Shown piece by piece: positions 43,250-50,550 of a DNA stretch of 64,000 nucleotides. Each line of letters opens with the position of its first letter. The first letter of the stretch is position 1. A model generated the notes under the pieces. That model saw only the letters and a list, made by a program, of their open reading frames with translations. It had not been told where the DNA came from and searched no databases. The stretch is from contig QFMX01000001.1 in assembly GCA_003240625.1 (NCBI GenBank), positions 1-64,000 on the forward strand, written 5' to 3'. This DNA comes from Sphingomonas taxi (GTDB lineage Bacteria > Pseudomonadota > Alphaproteobacteria > Sphingomonadales > Sphingomonadaceae). A program made the position numbers and the translations under genes.

Positions 43250-44107
43250 GTGTCCGATATCGTTTCAGAAAATGCCGCCCCCGAAATCTTCGACCGGGCC
43301 GCCCGCCGCCTGCGCCGCGACAGGGCCGCGCCCGGTTATGCCGAGCACGACTTCCTACGCGCGACGATGCTCGACGGCATCGCCGAACGCCTCGACGCGG
43401 TGACGCGGGACTTCGCGGACGTTCTCGATCTCGGCTGTTTCGACGGAAGTTTCGTCGCCCCACCAAGTGCCCGCGTCGCGCGCTGCGATCCGGGATATGC
43501 CTTTGCCGCGCGGTCGGGCGGCGTGAAGGCGGACGAGGACCGGCTGCCCTTCGCCGATTCCTCGTTCGATCTGGTAGTGAGCGCGGGCGTACTCGATCAG
43601 GTCGCCGACCTGCCGGGTGCGTTGGCGCTGATTCGCCGCGTGCTGCGTCCCGATGGCCTGTTCCTCGGCGCGTTCGTCGGCGCGGGGAGCCTGCCGGCGT
43701 TGCGCACTGCGCTTCGGACCGCGGAGGGCGATCGCCCGGCGGCACGGCTCCATCCGCAGATCGACGTGCGATCCGCCGGTGACCTGCTCATGCGGGCCGG
43801 GTTCGCGTTGCCGGTGGCCGACGTCGAGACGCTCGATGTCGGCTACCGCGATCTCGGCCGGCTGTTCGGCGACCTTCGTGGCATGGCGGCCGGCAATATC
43901 CTGGCCCAGCGCCAGCCGCTGACCTCGGCGGTGGTCGGACGCACGTTCGCCGCCTTTGCCGATGCAGCGGATGCGGGCGGCCGCACGCACGAGACGTTCC
44001 GGATCGTCTTCCTGACCGGCTGGTCGCCCGATCCCTCGCAGCCAAAGCCCGCGCGGCGTGGCAGCGCGACCGCGTCGCTGGGCGAGGCGCTGAAGCCTCG
44101 CATCTGA
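43250..44107 (+). CDS. SAM-dependent methyltransferase (BioC/NDUFAF5-like)
   Basis: A 285-residue class I methyltransferase: LDLGCFDGSF binds SAM, then ADEDRLPFADSSFDLVVSAG, and DLPGALALIRRVLRPDGLFL. PEIFDRAARRLRRDRAAPGY at the start matches proteins related to the mitochondrial complex I assembly factor NDUFAF5. I prefer GTG 43250 (reads VSDIVSENAAPEIFD) over ATG 43172, which lies on the comF start codon; neither has a good ribosome binding site. Convergent with the receiver gene. Confidence 0.8.
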   Translation: MSDIVSENAAPEIFDRAARRLRRDRAAPGYAEHDFLRATMLDGIAERLDAVTRDFADVLDLGCFDGSFVAPPSARVARCDPGYAFAARSGGVKADEDRLPFADSSFDLVVSAGVLDQVADLPGALALIRRVLRPDGLFLGAFVGAGSLPALRTALRTAEGDRPAARLHPQIDVRSAGDLLMRAGFALPVADVETLDVGYRDLGRLFGDLRGMAAGNILAQRQPLTSAVVGRTFAAFADAADAGGRTHETFRIVFLTGWSPDPSQPKPARRGSATASLGEALKPRI

Positions 44108-44111
44108 GAGG

Positions 44112-44504
44112 CTAGTCGATCATCCCGTCGCCTGCGGCATCGCGGGCGAGGATGGCACCCATCGCGTCGAACAACGCGTCCATCGCGACGGGTTTGAAGA
44201 TCACGTCGTCGGCGCCCGCGACCATGCACCGTTCGCGAAGGTCCGGGGCGATGTCTGCGGTCACGACGATGATCGGAACCTTCGCCTTCGCATCGGGTCG
44301 GGCGCGGATATGTTCGATCGCGGTGATGCCATCCATGCCGGGCATCCGCAGGTCCACCAGGACCATCACGAAATCCTGCTCGTCGAGGATCTCGAGGCCA
44401 CGTTCGGCGCTCTCCGCCTCGACCATCGTCACGCCCGCGACGTCGAGCATGTCCTTGACAACACGCCGATTCATCCGGTCGTCTTCGATGAACAGAACGT
44501 TCAC
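44112..44504 (-). CDS. Stand-alone response regulator (receiver domain only)
   Basis: A 130-residue CheY-like receiver: acidic pair in FIEDDRMN, phospho-acceptor Asp in VLVDLRMPGMDG, switch Thr in IVVTADIAPD and Lys in FKPVAMDAL. No output domain. It lies 64 bases after the TPR histidine kinase gene in the same direction, so it is the probable phosphate acceptor of that kinase. Confidence 0.92.
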   Translation of the reverse strand: MNVLFIEDDRMNRRVVKDMLDVAGVTMVEAESAERGLEILDEQDFVMVLVDLRMPGMDGITAIEHIRARPDAKAKVPIIVVTADIAPDLRERCMVAGADDVIFKPVAMDALFDAMGAILARDAAGDGMID

Positions 44505-44568
44505 TTCCGCCCCCTCGGAGGGTCACGCAGCGGAGGTAAAATCGGCATCATATCGCAGCATCTACGCG

Positions 44569-47052
44569 TCAAGCAGCGTGCGACACAAGGTTCGGATTTG
44601 CGTTTTTATTTGAAACTGATCCATGTAATAAACGTGTGACGAGTTCCCCGCCGCTGACCGGTCTTGAGATCACCTGGGTGATGCCGGTAGCGAGCAATTC
44701 CTGCCGCTCCGTGTCCGCCGAAACCGGCCACAACAGCGACGTTTCCGCCCCCGACTGGAGAGCAGCCGCTGCGATCCGCGACAGCGCCGCGTGCGGATCC
44801 GCACTGGCCCGGATCGTCATGTCGTCCATCAGCACGCGTACCACGTCACCGGACTCCAGACGTGCGACAGCGTCCTCGACGGACGCCGCGAAGGCGGTCG
44901 CGCCGCAATCGGGCGCAAGCAGCGTCTTGAACATGCTGCGCGTGATCGGATTGCGGTCGACGACCAGCGTCACCGCATCGACGCCCGGCGCGACTTGCTC
45001 GGCCGGCATGATCGGCTCGGGCGCGGCCTCCGGCGCGCGAACCACCGGCAGGACGAGGGTGAAAGTCGCCCCCTGCCCCACGACGCTGCTGACCGAGACG
45101 TCTCCGCCCATCGCGCGCGCCAAGTTGCGGCAGATCGCGAGGCCAAGCCCGGTTCCGCCGAACTGCCGCGTCGTCCCGGCATCGGCCTGACGGAACGACT
45201 CGAAGATATCCTCCAGCTTGTCGGCGGGTATGCCGATGCCGGAATCGGTAACGGCGACATGGAGGCGGTCGTTCTTGTCGACTTCGATGCGCAACGTCAC
45301 GCGGCCGGACTTGGTGAACTTCAGCGCGTTGGAGAGGAGATTGAAGACGATCTGTCGCACGCGCGCGGCGTCGCCCATGATCATCGCCGGGCATCCGCCG
45401 AGCTCGATCGCGAACGACAATCCCTTTGCCCGAGCCTGATCCTCCCACATGCGGGCGGCATCCGTGATCGTCGCGCAGACGTCGAACGGTGCCGATTCGA
45501 TCGCGAGGTTTCCCGTCTCCATCTTGGCGACGTCGAGGATATCGTCGACCAGCGCGCGCATCCTGACGCCCGCATCATGCACCACGCCGATCCGTTCGCG
45601 CAGCGCGGGCTCGATCCGCTCATCGGCAAGCATGACCTCGCTCATGCCTAGAATGCCGTTTAGCGGCGTCCGGATCTCGTGGCTGGTCGTGGCCAGGAAC
45701 TCGGTCTTGGCCGCCAACGCCTTGCCCAGCGCGTCGTTGGTCACGGCGAGATCGTCATTGGCCGCGCGGACCTGATCACGGCTGCGACGGAGCGTGACGA
45801 TGCCGAATGCGAGCAACGCGATGACGATCGCGACTGCGGCCGAGGCGCCCAGGAACACGTAGCGCTGCGTCTGCGCCCGCGCCCGCTCGAACGCGATGCT
45901 GCGTTGCAATTCGCTAGCCTTCAACTGGCTGATCTTTAGTTCCTGGTTCGCGAAATCGAACCGCGCCGCCATCAGCGCCGTCTTGGTGCTGGTCGCGAGC
46001 GTGGTCGCATCGTCGTCGAGCCGCTTGAGTGCCTGGAGATGCACCAGCGCAGATTTGGTGTCGTTCGCCGCGATGAACACGTTGTACGCGGTCTGGTGAA
46101 AATCCCGGTAGGACGTGCCGGTGGTCTTTGGATCGACACCGACCAGCGCCTTGGCGATCAGTTGCTTGGCCCTGGGCAGGTCGCCGTGCTGGAGCGCGGC
46201 TTGCGCAGCGGTCGCCATCAGGCGCCCGAAAAGGCTGGCATCGGAGGGATCAGCGACCGCCCGGCCATTGGCGATAGCGCGATCCGCGCGTGGCAGGTTG
46301 CCCATATCCAGATTGACGCGGGCGATGTTCATATAGATTTGTTCGAGGAGGTTTCGGCTGCCGAGTTGCTTGGCCAGCACGAGCGCCTTGTCGAACTGCT
46401 TCTGTGCCTCCGCATATTGCCGGCTCTCGCCGAACCCGAGTGCCCTGTTGTTATGTATGGACACGGATATGTTGACGTCTGACGGATAGATATCGAGCGC
46501 TTGCTTGTAATATTTCTCTGCCGTTTCGTTATCCTTCGCCTGGACATACAGCAGGGCGATGAAGACGAGCGTACGCGACTGGCCACGTGGGTCGCCGAGT
46601 CTTCTATATATTTCGAATGCCTTTTGATAATCGCCCAAGGCGTTCGCGACCCGCCCTTGATAGCTATCGAGCCATCCGAGAGAGATCAGGATATCGGCGT
46701 GAAGCTTGGATCGCGGCTGGAAGCGAAGGACCGAGACGATCGCCTTCCTAACCGGCGCGTCGGCCTTGATCGGCTCGTTGATCCGCAAATACGCCTCGCC
46801 CTGAAGCCACTGCGCCGTCGCCACCGCTATTCCGCGTGCGCGCTCGTCAGATATTTCAGCTCCAAGGCGTTCGGCAGCGATAGCCTTTGGCAGCGCCTTG
46901 GCCGGATCGATCAACATGGTTGCCTTGGCATCGGCGGCCGACGCTTCGTATTTGCTCGCGACGAGCCCAGTCGGCTGCGTGTCGTTCGACGAAGGCCGAC
47001 CGGCGGCCATGATCATGACTGCGACCGCCGCTGCGATTACGATCCGGATCAT
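44569..47052 (-). CDS. TPR-containing sensor histidine kinase with degenerate receiver
   Basis: An 827-residue kinase. An N-terminal signal or anchor helix (residues 1-18) leads to a periplasmic TPR region (about 80-350), a transmembrane helix (399-421), HisKA with His458 in TTSHEIRTPLNGILGMSEV, and an ATPase with NLLSNALKF, SDSGIGIP-like (TDSGIGIP) and GGTGLGLAI. The C-terminus (about 690-815) keeps receiver outlines (VTLVVDRNPITRSMFKTLL, VRVLMDDMTI) but lacks the conserved Lys (SRPV), so it is probably a pseudo-receiver. TPRs outside the membrane suggest sensing through a protein or peptide partner. It lies 5 bp after the EAL gene. Confidence 0.9.
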   Translation of the reverse strand: MIRIVIAAAVAVMIMAAGRPSSNDTQPTGLVASKYEASAADAKATMLIDPAKALPKAIAAERLGAEISDERARGIAVATAQWLQGEAYLRINEPIKADAPVRKAIVSVLRFQPRSKLHADILISLGWLDSYQGRVANALGDYQKAFEIYRRLGDPRGQSRTLVFIALLYVQAKDNETAEKYYKQALDIYPSDVNISVSIHNNRALGFGESRQYAEAQKQFDKALVLAKQLGSRNLLEQIYMNIARVNLDMGNLPRADRAIANGRAVADPSDASLFGRLMATAAQAALQHGDLPRAKQLIAKALVGVDPKTTGTSYRDFHQTAYNVFIAANDTKSALVHLQALKRLDDDATTLATSTKTALMAARFDFANQELKISQLKASELQRSIAFERARAQTQRYVFLGASAAVAIVIALLAFGIVTLRRSRDQVRAANDDLAVTNDALGKALAAKTEFLATTSHEIRTPLNGILGMSEVMLADERIEPALRERIGVVHDAGVRMRALVDDILDVAKMETGNLAIESAPFDVCATITDAARMWEDQARAKGLSFAIELGGCPAMIMGDAARVRQIVFNLLSNALKFTKSGRVTLRIEVDKNDRLHVAVTDSGIGIPADKLEDIFESFRQADAGTTRQFGGTGLGLAICRNLARAMGGDVSVSSVVGQGATFTLVLPVVRAPEAAPEPIMPAEQVAPGVDAVTLVVDRNPITRSMFKTLLAPDCGATAFAASVEDAVARLESGDVVRVLMDDMTIRASADPHAALSRIAAAALQSGAETSLLWPVSADTERQELLATGITQVISRPVSGGELVTRLLHGSVSNKNANPNLVSHAA

Positions 47053-47057
47053 TGGCG

Positions 47058-48416
47058 TCAGCCGCGCTTCCAGACGGTCGCGAGCCGATTGAACGGCGCC
47101 CTTATATCGGCCGTCATAGCCTGGGCTTTACCATCGTCCAGAAAATGCATCAGCGCCTCAAGATTGATTGGCCGGCTGATCAGGAAACCCTGGATCATGT
47201 CGCAGCCCATCACCGACAACAGCGCCATCGCCGCCTGCGTCTCGACACCCTCAGCGACCACTTCCATCTCGAGCGCGTGCGCCAGATCGATCGTGGACCG
47301 GACGATCAACGGATCGCGATTGGAACTCGTCAACTGCGTGACGAAGAGCTTGTCGATCTTCAGTTCGCGCGCTGGCAGCTGCTTCAGATACGCGAGGGAG
47401 GACAGTCCAGCGCCGTAATCGTCGATCGCGATGACTATGCCGATCTCGGCGAAAATATTCAGGTTGGCGATCGCGCTTTCCGGGTCGCGGATGACCGAGG
47501 TTTCGGTGATCTCGAACCCGAGCTGCGCGCCCGACGCCTCGACCAACGCGCACGCCCGTCGAACGAAGCGCTTGTCGGCCAGCAAGGCGCCGGCGATGTT
47601 GATGAAGATTCGCAGGTCATGGCCGTTGGCGGCCAACGTCTTCTGGTCGGCGATCGATCGACGGATCGTCCACAAGGTCAACGCGACGATGTCCCGCGAT
47701 TCCTCAGCAAGCGGGATGAAGTCGTTGGGCAACACCAGCCCGCGCGTAGGATGGTTCCAGCGAACCAATGCCTCGACGCTCGTGATCTCCTGCCTCCGCA
47801 GGTGCACCTTCGGTTGATATTGGAGAAATAGTTCTTCGCGTTTTATCGCGAGCGCGAGGTCCTGCGCCAGTTCGGCACGGTCGATCGCCGCAGAATTGCC
47901 CGTCACAACGCGAGCGATCGCAATTTGCTCGCTCCGGGCCTCGATCAACGCGTGCTCGGCCTCTTCGATCAGCTGAACGTCGTCGCGGTCGCCTGCCACG
48001 GCGGCCGCGGCCGCACCCAATTGGATATGGATCACATAGGCTTCGCCGTCGATGTCGAACGGCTGCTCAAATGCGACTTCCAACGCCGCAATCGCAACGT
48101 CCAGCGCCAGCCTTGCTTCACTCTCAAACGCGATTTCGGCGACATCGCGGCCGGCAATCATGACGCGCGCATCGGGTAGCGCATCCCCGATCCGGGCAAC
48201 CACGTCGACGATCAGCGTATCGGCCCTCAGCCTGCCGAGGTGCCGACGAAGCACCCCGAAATTGGCAATCTCCGCCAGGATGAGAAACCGCCAACCGGTC
48301 GGGGATAAACGAGAAAAGGAGTCGTGCGCGCAATCGACTGACGGATCGAGATCGATCAGCCGCGCACCGGTGAGCGGCGTCCTGGTCTCAAACTGCGCAT
48401 GCGGAATGTCCCTCAT
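47058..48416 (-). CDS. EAL-domain cyclic-di-GMP phosphodiesterase with degenerate GGDEF
   Basis: A 452-residue protein. The first about 170 residues resemble a GGDEF fold without its signature (LAEIANFGVLRRHLGRLRAD), so no cyclase activity is expected. The EAL domain is complete: EALVRW (215-220), Asn273, Glu302, Asp332/Asp333 (IDDYGAG), Lys353 and Glu389 (AEGVE). It should hydrolyse c-di-GMP. No membrane helix. First gene of EAL - TPR kinase - receiver; a TTAA-N7-TTAA box lies about 95 bases upstream. Confidence 0.92.
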   Translation of the reverse strand: MRDIPHAQFETRTPLTGARLIDLDPSVDCAHDSFSRLSPTGWRFLILAEIANFGVLRRHLGRLRADTLIVDVVARIGDALPDARVMIAGRDVAEIAFESEARLALDVAIAALEVAFEQPFDIDGEAYVIHIQLGAAAAAVAGDRDDVQLIEEAEHALIEARSEQIAIARVVTGNSAAIDRAELAQDLALAIKREELFLQYQPKVHLRRQEITSVEALVRWNHPTRGLVLPNDFIPLAEESRDIVALTLWTIRRSIADQKTLAANGHDLRIFINIAGALLADKRFVRRACALVEASGAQLGFEITETSVIRDPESAIANLNIFAEIGIVIAIDDYGAGLSSLAYLKQLPARELKIDKLFVTQLTSSNRDPLIVRSTIDLAHALEMEVVAEGVETQAAMALLSVMGCDMIQGFLISRPINLEALMHFLDDGKAQAMTADIRAPFNRLATVWKRG

Positions 48417-48505
48417 GCCACGTGGGATACCGACCTCGCATAAACATACTCTTAAGCATGCAGCACGGAGCCGTGAGGAAGATGGTTAGCAGATCGTGAA
48501 TGTGA

Positions 48506-48534
48506 TTGTTTAACGACTTGTTAATCACTATACC
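48506..48534 (+). promoter_or_regulatory. Promoter candidate for the short peptide transcript
   Basis: TTGTTT (48506-48511), 17-base spacer, TATACC (48529-48534). A start near 48540 would put the hairpin at 48540-48556 exactly at the RNA 5' end. Prediction from sequence only. Confidence 0.45.
48510..48524. promoter_or_regulatory. CtrA-type box TTAA-N7-TTAA
   Basis: TTAACGACTTGTTAA is an exact match to the CtrA full-site consensus of alphaproteobacteria. It overlaps the -35 side of the short-transcript promoter, the usual place for activation by CtrA, and lies 94-108 bases upstream of the divergent EAL gene, so either or both may be targets. Confidence 0.5.
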
Positions 48535-48539
48535 GGGTC

Positions 48540-48556
48540 GACACCTTGAGGGTGTC
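48540..48556 (+). promoter_or_regulatory. 5' hairpin before the short peptide ORF
   Basis: GACACC-TTGAG-GGTGTC: perfect 6 bp stem, 5-base loop, four bases before the ribosome binding site AGGGAG. At the predicted RNA 5' end it could protect the transcript or gate ribosome access. Confidence 0.55.
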
Positions 48557-48573
48557 AACAAGGGAGCATAAAA

Positions 48574-48627
48574 ATGCTGAAGTTCATCATCGCACTCATC
48601 TACGGCGAAGGCATTCGCCCCTGGTGA
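48574..48627 (+). CDS. 17-residue peptide ORF
   Basis: Encodes MLKFIIALIYGEGIRPW, with AGGGAG seven bases before the ATG, stronger than most starts in the window. The first nine residues are hydrophobic (a membrane-inserting helix start) and the tail GEGIRPW is polar/aromatic. It sits between a promoter-like element with a CtrA box and a long inverted repeat. I do not recognise it. It could be a signalling or membrane peptide, or a leader whose translation controls the RNA. The next open genes on this strand are far away, so it is not an obvious leader for a downstream gene. Confidence 0.5.
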   Translation: MLKFIIALIYGEGIRPW

Positions 48628-48635
48628 ATGTCTCG

Positions 48636-48693
48636 GTCGGCCCGAATATCGCGAGCGTATCGAATCAAGATGCGCTTCGGTGATCGGGCCGAC
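48636..48693 (+). terminator. Long inverted repeat closing the short transcript
   Basis: GTCGGCCCGA (48636-48645) pairs with TCGGGCCGAC (48684-48693), loop 38 bases, followed by ATTTAAA. A 10 bp GC-rich stem and then A/T bases fit a terminator or the 3' structure of a small RNA of about 155 bases. Confidence 0.5.
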
Positions 48694-48697
48694 ATTT

Positions 48698-48990
48698 AAA
48701 TGCCGGGATTAACTGCAAACTTTTTGGTCGAGCGGCTGCGATAGTCGGTCCGCTGGCCGATGTTTTTCGATCTGCACGTGTTTGAACAGAGCACGGTTGA
48801 ACGAGGTCCGGTCGGTCACCTCGCTCCTTTTGACATCTCGAAGCTATAATTTGTCAAACGAGGCGCTCGATTCGCAGATACGGCATCGTGTTCAGGCACG
48901 ACTCTTGCATACACTTTGATGGGACTCTGACCGCGGCACTTATCGTGTGTTCTTGGGCCAGTCCGGGATACTCCGAACGCAGGTCGGGTG
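48698..48990. other. Intergenic stretch with two dyads
   Basis: No gene seen. CGAGGT (48802-48807) pairs with ACCTCG (48818-48823), followed on the plus strand by CTCCTTTT, a possible terminator. TTTGACA (48829-48835) mirrors TGTCAAA (48852-48858) and may be an operator or another hairpin. The stretch lies between converging transcripts (peptide RNA and the monooxygenase). Confidence 0.4.
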
Positions 48991-50481
48991 TCAGCGACGG
49001 TCCGCTTGAGCCTTGAGCCGCGGCTCGGCGCGCACCGGGTTCGAGAACACCATCGCGTCATCGATCGAGCCAAACTTCAGCGCCATTAGGTCCAGCGCGT
49101 AGTTCTGGTTTAATTTCCACGGCTTGCGCTCTCCCTGGGTTGGCAGGGCGGCGGCGGCGCGCTGGACGTAGCCGGAGGTAAAGTCGAGGAACGCCTCGCT
49201 CTTCATCGTCGGATCGTCGTTGTGCGGGGTCGCCTGGCGCAGGCCGCGCTTCTTCATCGTGTTGAGGAGGCGGCAGACATACACCGCGGTCAGGTCCGCC
49301 TTCAGCGTCCACGATGCGTTGGTGTAGCCGAAGGTCGAGGACAGGTTCGGCACGCCGTCGAACATCATCCCCTTGTACTGGAGCCGGCCGGCAAGCTCGA
49401 TCGGCTTGCCGTCGAGACTGAACGCGACTCCGCTCATCAATTGCAGTTCGAGGCCGGTGGCGGTGACGATCACGTCGGCGGGCAGGTCCTTCCCCGAATC
49501 GAGATGGATGCCGTCGGGCGTGATCCGCGCGATCGTGTCGGTGACGATCGAGGCGGTGCCGGCATTGATCGCGGTGAACAGGTCGCCGTCGGGCACCAGG
49601 CAGACGCGCTGGTCCCACGGATTGTAGCGCGGCGTGAAATGCGTCGCGACGTCATAGTCGGGGCCGAGTTGATCGCGGACCATGCCGATCATCCGCTCCT
49701 TCACCTTGGCCGGCTTCTTCCGCGCCAGACGATAGAAGACCATGCCCATCAGCACGTTCTTCCACCGCGTAATGCCGTAGGCGGCCTTGGCGGGAAGCTT
49801 GCCGCGCAGCCAGTTGGCGACGCCGTCCTCGCCCGGGCGCGCGACGATGTAGGTCGGTGAGCGCTGGAGCATCGTTACATGCGCCGCGGTCTTCGCCATC
49901 GTCGGCACCAGCGTCACCGCGGTCGCGCCGCTGCCGATCACGACGACACGCTTGCCGCTATAGTCGAGGTCTTCGGGCCAGAATTGCGGGTGAACGATCT
50001 GCCCGGCAAAGCTCTCCGCACCCTCGAACTCGGGCGAATAGGCCTTGGCGTAATTGTAATAGCCCGCGCACATCGACAGGAAGTTGCAGGTCAGCGTGAC
50101 CGGTGCGCCATCGGGTCCCGTAGCCTCGACCGTCCAGCGCGCGTCTTCGGTCGACCACGCGGCGGACTTCACGTGGTGACCGTAACGAATCTTCCGGTCG
50201 ATACCGTACGCTTGCGCCGTTTCCTCGACATAGGCGCGGATCGAGGGGCCGTCGGCGATCGACTTGGCCGCCGTCCAGGGGTGGAAGACGAACCCCAGCG
50301 TGTGCATGTCCGAATCGGAGCGGATGCCGGGATAGCGGAACAGGTCCCACGTCCCGCCCATCGACTGCCGGCCCTCGAGGATCATGTATGTCCGGTCGGG
50401 GCAGCGCGTCTGGAGGTGGTAGCCGGTGCCGATCCCGGAAATGCCGGCGCCCACTACGATCACGTCGACATGCTCGGTCAT
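48991..50481 (-). CDS. Flavin-dependent Baeyer-Villiger-type monooxygenase
   Basis: A 496-residue class B flavoprotein monooxygenase. FAD site VVGAGISGIGTGYHL (residues 9-23), the type I BVMO fingerprint FAGQIVHPQFWP (158-169, F-x-G-x3-H-x3-W-P), and the NADPH site VIGSGATAV (182-190). Such enzymes insert oxygen next to ketones or oxidise sulphur/nitrogen compounds; EthA of mycobacteria is a relative by overall pattern. Substrate unknown. It is monocistronic as far as I can see. Confidence 0.92.
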   Translation of the reverse strand: MTEHVDVIVVGAGISGIGTGYHLQTRCPDRTYMILEGRQSMGGTWDLFRYPGIRSDSDMHTLGFVFHPWTAAKSIADGPSIRAYVEETAQAYGIDRKIRYGHHVKSAAWSTEDARWTVEATGPDGAPVTLTCNFLSMCAGYYNYAKAYSPEFEGAESFAGQIVHPQFWPEDLDYSGKRVVVIGSGATAVTLVPTMAKTAAHVTMLQRSPTYIVARPGEDGVANWLRGKLPAKAAYGITRWKNVLMGMVFYRLARKKPAKVKERMIGMVRDQLGPDYDVATHFTPRYNPWDQRVCLVPDGDLFTAINAGTASIVTDTIARITPDGIHLDSGKDLPADVIVTATGLELQLMSGVAFSLDGKPIELAGRLQYKGMMFDGVPNLSSTFGYTNASWTLKADLTAVYVCRLLNTMKKRGLRQATPHNDDPTMKSEAFLDFTSGYVQRAAAALPTQGERKPWKLNQNYALDLMALKFGSIDDAMVFSNPVRAEPRLKAQADRR

Positions 50482-50550
50482 GCTGCATCCCCTCGCCCCG
50501 GCGTTACGCCGTAGGTTTCATAACCGAACCTATCCTGTTGTGATATTTAC

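Noticed and set aside
48829..48851. Sigma-70 promoter TTGACA ... TATAAT
   Set aside because: The two elements are only 9-10 bases apart, too close for sigma-70.
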